Assembly: GCA_955652635.1 (NCBI GenBank)
Contig: CATPBN010000116.1
Location: forward strand, 1 to 6,293
DNA length: 6,293 nt
Direction of reading: 5' to 3'
Source: an uncultured Gemmatimonadaceae bacterium
Lineage (GTDB): Bacteria; Gemmatimonadota; Gemmatimonadetes; Gemmatimonadales; Gemmatimonadaceae
Shown here in pieces: positions 1 through 6,183 of the stretch; position 1 is the first letter of the stretch, and every line of letters starts with the position of its first letter. The notes beneath the pieces are model-generated. The model did no database searches and was not told where the DNA came from. It saw nothing but the letters and a program-made list of their open reading frames with translations. A program made the translations under genes and the position numbers.

Positions 1-1
1 C

Positions 2-1372
2 CTGGTCGACAGGCCCCCCACAGCGATCGGAGAAGAGCCCAGCATTCGCGACGGAGTAGACAGTGCCCTCGACGAATCGCGGGCGCTCCGGGATGGGGGC
101 AAGGATGGTATTGCGAGAATTCAGGCCGAGGAACGGGCGCGCACCGGAATAAGCTCGCTCAAGGTCGGATACAACAAAGTCTTCGGTTACTTCATCGAGG
201 TGAGCAACAGCAACTCCCATCTCGTCCCGAGCGACTATCAGCGGCGACAGACGCTCGCTGGAGCGGAGCGATTTGTGACACCATCGCTCAAGGAATACGA
301 GGAGCGAGTACTTACTGCCGCCGAACGGGTGGAAGTTCGCGAAAGAGAGCTCTTTGAAGCGCTGCGCTCGCGGATAGCGGGCGACATATCGCGCCTGCAA
401 TCGGTGGCAAGAATCATTGCGGAGCTCGACGTGCTTGCCTCGCTGGCTGAAGTCGCGCAGAGAGAGAGTTACGTGCGACCGGAGTTGACGGATGATTTCT
501 CCCTCGAGATAACGGCGGGGCGTCATCCGGTGGTCGAGCGAATGATGCCCCGCGAGAAATTCATTCCGAACGACGTCGTTCTAAGCGAAGATGCGCGGAT
601 AATCATCATCACCGGCCCCAACATGGCCGGCAAGTCGACGATTCTGCGTCAGATCGGCCTGATCGTGCTGATGGCACAGGCTGGCAGTTTCGTCCCCGCC
701 TCAAGAGCGAAAATCGGCGTCGTCGATCGCTTGTTCACGCGCGTTGGCGCGAGCGACAATCTTGTTCGTGGCCAGTCAACTTTCATGGTGGAGATGTCGG
801 AGACGAGTGCCATTCTCCACACGGCCACCAACCGGAGTCTGGTGCTGCTGGACGAGATTGGCCGCGGCACATCTACATATGACGGAATCTCGATCGCCTG
901 GTCAGTGAGCGAACATTTGCACGACGTAGTTGGCTGCAAAACTGTCTTCGCCACCCATTATCATGAGCTCACGCAGCTAGCCGATACTTTAGTAGCAGTT
1001 CGAAACTATAACGTGCAGGTACGGGAAGTGGGCGACGAGGTTCTTTTTCTGCATCGTCTCCAGCCCGGTGGGGCGGACCGGTCATACGGGATCGAAGTCG
1101 GAAGGCTGGCAGGACTTCCATCGACTGTTCTCAAGCGAGCAAGGGAGCTTCTGAAACTGCTCGAAGCGGAACAGATCGTGCCTCGATCAGGACGCGCGTC
1201 GAGAGCATCACCCGAAAATACGCATGATCAATTGGCTCTATTCGGGTTGATGACACATCCCGTCATTCAACAACTGAGAAAAACGGAACCAAATTCCATG
1301 ACCCCGATTCAAGCTCTGGAAATGCTTGCACGTCTTGTCGAAGAAGCAAAGCAGCAAGAGGGGCAAGTCTGA
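2..1372 (+). CDS. mutS: DNA mismatch repair ATPase MutS, C-terminal part (5' end outside window)
   Basis: MutS binds mismatches and small loops in DNA as a dimer and, with ATP, recruits MutL. The reading frame is open from base 2, so the gene enters from the left; the 456 residues present are roughly the second half of a usual MutS of about 850-900. Seen in order (fragment numbering): the clamp/core segment with GYNKVFGY (56-63), Walker A GPNMAGKST (205-213), the STFMVEMSE signature (from 259), Walker B LVLLDE followed by IGRGT (from 280), and ATHYHEL (317-323). A QLALF peptide (410-414) matches the beta-clamp-binding motif of MutS tails, and the end (TPIQALEMLARL) fits the usual C-terminal helix. 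The N-terminal mismatch-reading domain with its Phe-X-Glu motif lies outside the window. All ATPase motifs are intact. The TTG/GTG-type starts inside the frame are not real starts, because homology continues upstream of them. The gene ends 2 nt before the next one. Confidence 0.97.
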   Translation: MVDRPPTAIGEEPSIRDGVDSALDESRALRDGGKDGIARIQAEERARTGISSLKVGYNKVFGYFIEVSNSNSHLVPSDYQRRQTLAGAERFVTPSLKEYEERVLTAAERVEVRERELFEALRSRIAGDISRLQSVARIIAELDVLASLAEVAQRESYVRPELTDDFSLEITAGRHPVVERMMPREKFIPNDVVLSEDARIIIITGPNMAGKSTILRQIGLIVLMAQAGSFVPASRAKIGVVDRLFTRVGASDNLVRGQSTFMVEMSETSAILHTATNRSLVLLDEIGRGTSTYDGISIAWSVSEHLHDVVGCKTVFATHYHELTQLADTLVAVRNYNVQVREVGDEVLFLHRLQPGGADRSYGIEVGRLAGLPSTVLKRARELLKLLEAEQIVPRSGRASRASPENTHDQLALFGLMTHPVIQQLRKTEPNSMTPIQALEMLARLVEEAKQQEGQV

Positions 1373-1374
1373 GG

Positions 1375-1854
1375 ATGACCACGAGAGTCGCAGGAAGCTG
1401 GTTTGCGCTTTCAATGTTGGTGTTTGTCGGGGGATGCAAGAAAGGAGAAGGATCCGGGCTGTCCTTTCAAACAGTTGGGAGACAACCCGACGTTCCGCCG
1501 GTGATGCTCAACAAGGAGCTGCCATTCCGGTATCCGCCGGCGCTGTACGCGCAAAAGGTCCAAGGCAACGTCACATTGCGTATCTACATCGATAGCAATG
1601 GCGCGATCGTTCCCGACTCCACCCGTGTTGCGGAAACTTCCGGGTTCAGCGCGCTCGATTCCGCCGCAATGAAAGGCTCCCGCGACCTGAAGTTCGAGCC
1701 GGCAAAGAACCGGAGTCAGCCAGTGCCGGTGTCAATTCTCCTTCCGGTGTTCTTCAGGCACCCAGACGCGCCGCCGCTCTCCGGCGATTCGATCATCAAG
1801 CGTGATTCCAGTGCCGCCAGCACTACCGCGCCGAAACGCAAAGCCACCCGCTAG
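1375..1854 (+). CDS. Lipoprotein with TonB C-terminal domain (energy-transducer-like)
   Basis: This 159-residue protein begins with a short basic segment and a hydrophobic stretch ending in VGGC (Cys21), which resembles a lipobox, so it is probably a lipoprotein. Residues about 48-127 look like a TonB C-terminal domain: FRYPPALYAQKVQG, then a strand with YIDSNG, then SGFSALDSAAM, then LKFEPAKNRSQPVPV and a final hydrophobic strand. In true TonB this domain contacts the TonB box of outer-membrane receptors. Here the usual uncleaved N-terminal transmembrane anchor and long Pro-rich linker are missing, and no ExbB/ExbD is nearby, so active energy transduction is doubtful. A scaffold or cell-envelope binding role is possible but unproven. 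The tail after residue 130 is polar, low-complexity and Lys/Arg-rich. ATG 1375 is supported by a purine-rich AAGAGGGG at 1356-1363. The gene lies 2 nt after mutS and abuts cbs. Confidence 0.85.
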   Translation: MTTRVAGSWFALSMLVFVGGCKKGEGSGLSFQTVGRQPDVPPVMLNKELPFRYPPALYAQKVQGNVTLRIYIDSNGAIVPDSTRVAETSGFSALDSAAMKGSRDLKFEPAKNRSQPVPVSILLPVFFRHPDAPPLSGDSIIKRDSSAASTTAPKRKATR

Positions 1855-3249
1855 ATGAAGCACGAAAGAAACCGTAAGCCCTACGACAACGTTCTCGACA
1901 CGATTGGGTGGACGCCACTGATCAGGCTCAATCACGTCACGCGAGGTATCCGCACGCCGATCTACGCGAAGGCGGAGTTCTTCAACCCCGGTGGGTCAGT
2001 CAAGGATCGAATCGGATTACCGATTATCGAGCGCGCGGAAAAGGAAGGACGGCTCAAGCCAGGTGGAACCATCGTCGAAGGCACGAGCGGCAATACGGGC
2101 GTCGGCTTGGCGATCGCTGCGGCATTGCGGGGCTACAAGTGCGTCTTCACGATGCCGGACAAAATGTCCCAGGAAAAAGTTCGCCTTCTGAAGGCATTTG
2201 GGGCCGAAGTGATCGTCACGCCGACAGCTGTACCGCCAGACCACCCAGACAATTACGTGATGATGGCGAAACGGATCGCGGCGGAAACGCCCAACGCCAT
2301 TCTTGCTGATCAGTTCTACAACGACGCGAATCCTGAAGCGCACTACGCCACGACCGGTCCTGAACTGTGGGAACAGACCGAGGGCAAGATCACGCACTTC
2401 GTTGCTGCTGCCGGGACAGGCGGTACAATCACTGGCGCCGGTCGTTACCTCAAGGAGCGGAACAAGAAGGTCAAAGTCATTGCTGGTGATCCAGCCGGCT
2501 CGATACTGGCTGAGTACTGGCGGAGCAAGGGTAAGAACAAGATCGAAGGAACGCCTTACAAGGTTGAGGGGATCGGGCAGGACAAGCTTCCCGGCACGCT
2601 CGATATGAGTCTGATTGACGAGTACTACACGGTCAGCGACAAGGAATCGTTCGCCATGGCGCGAAGACTCACGCGCGAAGAAGGGCTTTTCGTCGGGGGA
2701 TCGTCTGGCCTAATTGCTTCGGTAGCGCTCAAGATCGCGCGCGAGCTCGCCGATCCCAAGGCAATGGTGGTGGCCGTTCTTTGCGATACCGGCGAGCGAT
2801 ATCTGTCGAAGCTCTACAGCGACGAATGGATGCGCGAGAACCAGATGCTCGATGCGCCAAGGGTCGCTCTACATACGGTGCTGGGAAGAAAGAACGGAAC
2901 CGCGCCGACAGTAGTCAGCGTCGCACCTGGTGCTACCGTCCGTCAGGCGATCGGCCTCATGAGCCTGCACGACGTGTCGCAACTTCCAGTCATGGACGGC
3001 GCCAATTGCATCGGCTCCGTGAGCGATTGGTCACTCTCACAAAAGAGTCTCGAAAATCCGAAGCTCCTGGACACTACCGTCAGCGAGATAATGGATTCGC
3101 CATTCCCGATGGTAGCATCGGATCAGCCGGTGGACAGCGTGGTCAAGCTGCTCTCGAAATCGAACCCAGCTGTACTGGTGCAAGAACATGGCGTAGTGCA
3201 GGGCATCGTCACGCGGTCCGACATGCTGCACTTCATGATGTCCCGCTAA
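1855..3249 (+). CDS. cbs: Cystathionine beta-synthase-type PLP enzyme with C-terminal CBS-domain pair
   Basis: This fold-type II PLP enzyme of 464 residues condenses serine (or an activated serine) with homocysteine to give cystathionine, the first step of reverse transsulfuration. The PLP lysine is Lys50 in NPGGSVKDR; TSGNTG (77-82) is the substrate/cofactor loop and GTGGT (187-191) the phosphate loop. YKVEGIGQD and the later GGSSG are more like cystathionine beta-synthases than plain cysteine synthases. Residues about 350-400 and 408-462 form two CBS motifs (a Bateman module), which in relatives bind adenosyl ligands such as S-adenosylmethionine and tune activity. There is no N-terminal heme-binding extension like that of the human enzyme. 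A cysteine synthase activity using O-acetylserine cannot be excluded from sequence. ATG 1855 directly follows the previous stop (TAGATG) and lacks a clear Shine-Dalgarno, which suggests translational coupling. No cystathionine gamma-lyase gene is adjacent. Confidence 0.92.
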   Translation: MKHERNRKPYDNVLDTIGWTPLIRLNHVTRGIRTPIYAKAEFFNPGGSVKDRIGLPIIERAEKEGRLKPGGTIVEGTSGNTGVGLAIAAALRGYKCVFTMPDKMSQEKVRLLKAFGAEVIVTPTAVPPDHPDNYVMMAKRIAAETPNAILADQFYNDANPEAHYATTGPELWEQTEGKITHFVAAAGTGGTITGAGRYLKERNKKVKVIAGDPAGSILAEYWRSKGKNKIEGTPYKVEGIGQDKLPGTLDMSLIDEYYTVSDKESFAMARRLTREEGLFVGGSSGLIASVALKIARELADPKAMVVAVLCDTGERYLSKLYSDEWMRENQMLDAPRVALHTVLGRKNGTAPTVVSVAPGATVRQAIGLMSLHDVSQLPVMDGANCIGSVSDWSLSQKSLENPKLLDTTVSEIMDSPFPMVASDQPVDSVVKLLSKSNPAVLVQEHGVVQGIVTRSDMLHFMMSR

Positions 3250-3270
3250 AAAACAGGAAACCCCAGGGTA

Positions 3271-4269
3271 ATGAAGATCACCGTACTCATGGGCGGGACA
3301 TCGTCCGAAAGGAACGTCTCGCTCGCATCGGGGATTCGCATCGTGCAGGCGCTACGAAGTCGTGGGCACGATGTCACTGCTCTCGACCCAGCGCGTGGCG
3401 TAATCAGCGAAGTCGAGGAACGTGAGCTGGGCACCGGGAAGGTCGGCACGAAGCCTCCTTCTCTCGAAGCGCTATCGAAATTTGCCGAAGGAACGTTCCT
3501 GCCGAATCTGACATCTCTGAAGGAGATCAAGGATGCGGACGTCGTCTTCCTCGGACTTCATGGCGGGCAAGGTGAGGACGGAACGATCCAGGCGTTGCTC
3601 GACATGGCGCGCGTGAAGTACACGGGAAGCGGACATCTTTCCAGCGCCTTGGCAATGGACAAGGATCTCTCGAAAAAACTGTTTCGTGCGGCGGACGTGA
3701 ACACCGCGGACTGGCTCATGGCGCCAGCCACGATCGAGCAGGTAGAAGGGATGCTGGGACTACCGGTGGTCGTAAAGCCTTCGAAGGAGGGATCTACGGT
3801 TGGGCTCTCGGTGGTGAAGAAACGAGATGATTTGGCGCCCGCTATAAAAGAAGCGAGCAAGTACGACGATGAAGTCATCATCGAGCGGTTCATTCCAGGC
3901 CGCGAGCTCTCGGTTGGCGTTCTCGGGAAAATCGCATTACCAGTCGGGGAGATCATTTCGAAGCACGAGATCTACGACTACGAATGCAAGTACACCCCTG
4001 GCATGGCGACGGAAGAATTCCCGGCCAAGCTCTCGCGTGAAGCTACCGAGAGAGTTCAACAGCAAGCGCTGGCGGCTTTCAAGGCTCTCAAGCTCGGGGG
4101 ATGCGCCCGCATAGATTTCAGGCTGACGAGCGAAGGAGAGTTCTACTGTCTCGAGGCGAACACGTTGCCCGGGATGACCGAGCTCAGTCTGATACCACAG
4201 GGCGCGGCGGCGATGGGAATCACCTTCCCGGAGCTGTGCGAGCGAATAGTGAAGCTCGCTCTCGAGTAG
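3271..4269 (+). CDS. ddl: D-alanine--D-alanine ligase
   Basis: This cytoplasmic ATP-grasp ligase (332 residues) joins two D-alanines for the peptidoglycan pentapeptide. The N-terminal motif VLMGGTSSERNVSL contains Glu13, equivalent to Glu15 of E. coli DdlB. LHGGQGEDGTIQ (from 96), VKPSKEGSTVG with Ser175, and YDYECKY with Tyr241 follow. ARIDFR carries Arg280 and Asp282, and LEANTLPGM carries the metal ligands Glu295 and Asn297. From Ser175 onward these align to DdlB Ser150, Tyr216, Arg255, Asp257, Glu270 and Asn272 with a constant offset of 25, so the active site is complete. Tyr241, rather than Phe, argues for D-Ala-D-Ala rather than D-Ala-D-lactate product. The length is slightly above the short DdlB type, because of extra residues between Glu13 and the ATP-binding part. 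The start is the only ATG that gives the full N-terminal motif; an AGGA lies at 3255-3258. The gene follows cbs by 21 nt and is not in a division/cell-wall cluster here. Confidence 0.96.
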   Translation: MKITVLMGGTSSERNVSLASGIRIVQALRSRGHDVTALDPARGVISEVEERELGTGKVGTKPPSLEALSKFAEGTFLPNLTSLKEIKDADVVFLGLHGGQGEDGTIQALLDMARVKYTGSGHLSSALAMDKDLSKKLFRAADVNTADWLMAPATIEQVEGMLGLPVVVKPSKEGSTVGLSVVKKRDDLAPAIKEASKYDDEVIIERFIPGRELSVGVLGKIALPVGEIISKHEIYDYECKYTPGMATEEFPAKLSREATERVQQQALAAFKALKLGGCARIDFRLTSEGEFYCLEANTLPGMTELSLIPQGAAAMGITFPELCERIVKLALE

Positions 4270-4270
4270 A

Positions 4271-4285
4271 GGTTCCACAGGAACC
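4271..4285. repeat. Short perfect hairpin just after ddl
   Basis: GGTTCC (4271-4276) and GGAACC (4280-4285) form a 6-bp inverted repeat around an ACA loop, starting one base after the ddl stop codon. No T-run follows directly, so it does not qualify as a standard intrinsic terminator. It could protect or slow the 3' end of the ddl message. A 6-bp stem could also arise by chance. Confidence 0.3.
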
Positions 4286-4335
4286 CTTCGACGCCCGCTG
4301 TGTCTTAGGATGTAGTCCTTTTGTAGCAGGTCCGT

Positions 4336-5235
4336 ATGAGCGAGCCGTACGAGGCATTGGAGTCTCCGCGCATGACGCGCGCTGTTCAGTGGCTGCTGGC
4401 ACTGAACATTGGCGTCTATTTCCTGCAGCTCACGCTGTTTGCGCCCGATGCCATCTACTCGGCGCTCGCGCTCGATCCGGCACGTTTCCCGAGTGCGTGG
4501 TGGACAGCTCTGACGTACATGTTCGTGCACGCATGGCTCGCGCACCTCGCGTTCAACATGTTCACGCTCTGGATGTTCGGCCCCAGGCTCGAGCAGGTGT
4601 GGGGCACCCGCAGCTTCGTCCAATTCTATCTATGGTGCGGGTTGGGCGGAGCAATAGCGCATCTGATATTCGCGCAGCACTCCGCAGTGATCGGAGCATC
4701 GGGCGCCATCAGCGGGGTTCTTGTCGCCTATGCCCTGCGCTGGCCCGATGAAGAGGTTTATCTCTTTGGCGTGATTCCGATGAAATCGCGCTGGCTGATT
4801 GCGGCGATGATCGGGATGAACATCATCTTCGCGCTATCTCCCGGCTCTGGAATCGACTGGACGGCGCACCTTGGTGGGATGGCGTTCGGTTGGATCTTCC
4901 TCAAACTGTCCTCGCTTGGGGGACTCACCCGCGTGAAGGGCTGGGTTTCGGCGGCTCCGGATGAATCGGAGGAAATGCCGAGAGCAGTGCCGAGAAATCG
5001 ATCACCGATGCGCGACCAGGCACGCGGGGGAGATGAAGTGGTTGCACGCAGCAACGCGGTCGTGCTGAGTGAGAGCAAACCCTTGCACCACGTGCCCAAG
5101 CAGGAATCGCCCAAGGAATACGCGGCGAGGGTGAATCGAGTGCTGGACAAGATCTCGCAGCAAGGCATCGATAGTCTCAGCAAAGACGAGAGGCGATTGC
5201 TCGAGGAAATGTCGCGGAAGCTGCGAGACGAGTAA
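4336..5235 (+). CDS. Rhomboid-family intramembrane serine protease with soluble C-terminal tail
   Basis: This 299-residue inner-membrane protein probably cleaves transmembrane substrates within the bilayer. About six hydrophobic segments are visible, near residues 17-35, 56-82, 94-113, 119-134, 152-168 and 176-192. The catalytic dyad is present: Ser122 in GASGAISG and His178 in TAHLGGMAFG. His70 and Asn74 in HLAFNMFTLW, the usual oxyanion/structural residues, are also there, followed by FGPRLE. Residues about 200-265 are a polar linker. Residues 266-299 (VNRVLDKI..GIDSL..DERRLLEEMS) form a short helical module that I associate with the DUF6576 tail found on many rhomboids; that name is from memory. 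The substrate is unknown. ATG 4336 is preceded at 5 nt by AGCAGG (4325-4330). It lies 66 nt after ddl, so it may be co-transcribed or have its own promoter, though no good -35/-10 pair is visible in that gap. Confidence 0.93.
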   Translation: MSEPYEALESPRMTRAVQWLLALNIGVYFLQLTLFAPDAIYSALALDPARFPSAWWTALTYMFVHAWLAHLAFNMFTLWMFGPRLEQVWGTRSFVQFYLWCGLGGAIAHLIFAQHSAVIGASGAISGVLVAYALRWPDEEVYLFGVIPMKSRWLIAAMIGMNIIFALSPGSGIDWTAHLGGMAFGWIFLKLSSLGGLTRVKGWVSAAPDESEEMPRAVPRNRSPMRDQARGGDEVVARSNAVVLSESKPLHHVPKQESPKEYAARVNRVLDKISQQGIDSLSKDERRLLEEMSRKLRDE

Positions 5236-5273
5236 TACGGCCCCCGCTCTGAGTGGCGAGGCTTGGGCTTCCG

Positions 5274-5289
5274 CGCGGATTGATCCGCG
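5274..5289. repeat. Perfect 16-bp palindrome upstream of queF
   Basis: CGCGGATTGATCCGCG reads as a 7-bp inverted repeat with a 2-base centre. As RNA it would fold as a 6-bp GC-rich stem capped by TTGA, with one more G-T pair possible. It sits in the 79-nt gap between the rhomboid and queF, 25 nt before the queF ATG. It has no T-tract, so it is not a classical terminator. It could be an operator or a leader hairpin. It does not look like a preQ1 riboswitch, since no AC/A-rich pseudoknot tail follows. Confidence 0.4.
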
Positions 5290-5314
5290 TCCATGATCGG
5301 TGCATCGTTCGAGA

Positions 5315-5719
5315 ATGCCGAGACCAGAGCTTCTCGAGACCTTCGACAATCCCTACGCAGGCCGCGACTACGAGGTCCACATGGATTGCTCGGAGTTCAC
5401 ATCGCTCTGCCCGCTCGGGGGGATCGAGGGCGACGCGGAAGAGCTGGCACTGCTGAAGGGAGGCGCGCCCGACTTCGGGACGATTCGCATCACATACATC
5501 CCTGCGGCAAAGTGCATCGAGCTCAAGAGTCTCAAGCTCTATCTCTGGAGTTACAGAAACGACGGGATCTTTTACGAGCGCGCAGTCAACCGGATTCTGG
5601 ATGATCTCGTGGCGACCTCGAAGCCGAAGTGGATGCGGGTTATCGGCGACTTCAACGTTCGCGGTGGTGTGAAGTCGGTGATCACAGCGGTGCACGGGAA
5701 ACCTCCCGCGACGAAGTAG
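5315..5719 (+). CDS. queF: NADPH-dependent 7-cyano-7-deazaguanine (preQ0) reductase QueF, with internal insertion
   Basis: QueF reduces the nitrile of preQ0 to the amine of preQ1 with two NADPH, in the cytoplasm, on the way to queuosine in tRNA. The 134-residue protein has the short single-domain (type I) layout: LETFDNPY near the start, EFTSLCP with the thioimide-forming Cys32, PDFGTI with the proton-donor Asp53, and ELKSLK (69-74), the QueF signature that helps bind cofactor/substrate. FYE (86-88) and RGGV follow. Cys to Asp is normally 7 residues apart (C55 and D62 in Bacillus subtilis); here it is 21, so about 14 residues rich in Glu, Ala and Leu are inserted. Tyr87 occupies the place of the His in FHE of the Bacillus enzyme, with Glu88 kept. 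I start at ATG 5315 because homology begins there; an in-frame GTG at 5300 would add five residues. No strong ribosome binding site precedes either. queC/D/E are not in the window. Confidence 0.93.
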   Translation: MPRPELLETFDNPYAGRDYEVHMDCSEFTSLCPLGGIEGDAEELALLKGGAPDFGTIRITYIPAAKCIELKSLKLYLWSYRNDGIFYERAVNRILDDLVATSKPKWMRVIGDFNVRGGVKSVITAVHGKPPATK

Positions 5720-5732
5720 TTTTTCCCAGCCG

Positions 5733-5760
5733 TTGATTAGAGCGACAGGCGGGTTTTAAT
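5733..5760 (+). promoter_or_regulatory. Candidate promoter of the tRNA-Phe gene
   Basis: TTGATT (5733-5738) and TTTAAT (5755-5760) match the sigma-70 -35 and -10 boxes at 4 of 6 and 5 of 6 bases, with a 16-bp spacer. Transcription would begin near 5767, about 20 nt before the mature tRNA 5' end, leaving a short leader for RNase P. The position between the queF stop and the tRNA supports it. The match to consensus is only fair. Confidence 0.5.
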
Positions 5761-5787
5761 TGTTCAATCCGGGGCGAGAGCGTCCTT

Positions 5788-5860
<73 letters not shown>

Positions 5861-5939
5861 CTCAGTGTACGTCGTTTCGAGCACTGCCTCATGCAATTTC
5901 CGCATTTGTAGGTGGGCTCCCACGGATCTCTCTTGGGGT

Positions 5940-5963
5940 CGAGGCGAGGTGTCCTCCCCCTCG
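5940..5963. repeat. GC-rich hairpin downstream of tRNA-Phe
   Basis: CGAGG (5940-5944) pairs with CCTCG (5959-5963), and GAGG (5946-5949) pairs with CCTC (5953-5956) around a TGT loop, with a small 1x2 internal loop between. This gives nine base pairs in 24 nt. It lies 80 nt past the tRNA. There is no following T-tract, so it is at most a weak or factor-assisted 3'-end structure for the tRNA transcript. It may also be chance in GC-rich sequence. Confidence 0.35.
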
Positions 5964-6052
5964 GCGGCACGCCCCGTTGGTCGGGCCCCTAAGTACGCTC
6001 CTTCCCGCCGCTCGCTCGCAGATCATACTTCCGTGCATCTGGCATGGTGAGC

Positions 6053-6178
6053 ATCCAGCCTCGCTTATTCAGCAATATTGCGGGTGTTTTGGATTGGAAT
6101 TCGGCCCTATTTTGCAGCCTGACCTCAAATAATTGCTCATTTTGCAATATTCTCTTGACATCTGAATAGAGGCTGGAT
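6053..6178. repeat. Long interrupted inverted repeat in AT-richer intergenic tract
   Basis: ATCCAGCCTC (6053-6062) is the exact reverse complement of GAGGCTGGAT (6169-6178). The match continues inward: TATTCAG (6066-6072) with CTGAATA (6162-6168), after a 3-base offset on the left. AATATTGC (6074-6081) then matches GCAATATT (6144-6151), with ten extra bases on the right. That is 25 paired bases in three blocks around a 62-nt centre. GCAATATTGC (6072-6081) is itself a palindrome, and ATTTTGCA occurs twice, at 6109-6116 and 6139-6146. It could be a structured RNA, a small non-autonomous mobile element, or a paired regulator-binding site. No target-site duplication is evident at the ends. Confidence 0.6.
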
Positions 6179-6183
6179 ATTCT
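6155..6183 (+). promoter_or_regulatory. Candidate sigma-70-type promoter reading out of the window
   Basis: TTGACA (6155-6160) is a perfect -35 consensus. After exactly 17 bp comes TATTCT (6178-6183), which matches 4 of 6 bases of the -10 consensus. The start would be near 6190, and the product (gene or RNA) lies to the right, largely outside the window. The spacer is almost exactly the right arm of the inverted repeat at 6162-6178, so a protein bound there would block polymerase. The surrounding sequence is AT-richer than the genes, as promoters often are. Confidence 0.5.

Noticed and set aside
4307..4322. AGGA/TCCT hairpin followed by four T residues before the rhomboid gene, as a terminator for ddl
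   Set aside because: Only four base pairs in the stem and a short T-run; too weak to call a terminator.
3937..4623. Long minus-strand open frame opposite ddl and the rhomboid
   Set aside because: It lies antisense to two genes with complete active sites, and its product is Arg/Glu/His-rich low-similarity sequence typical of a shadow frame in GC-rich DNA.
5236..5314. preQ1 riboswitch upstream of queF
   Set aside because: The gap has only a simple palindrome; the short stem plus A-rich pseudoknot tail and conserved loop of preQ1-I, or the larger preQ1-II fold, are not visible.
6053..6178. Integron attC site as an explanation for the inverted repeat
   Set aside because: The ends lack the RYYYAAC and GTTRRRY core sites, and no cassette gene lies between this and another such site.
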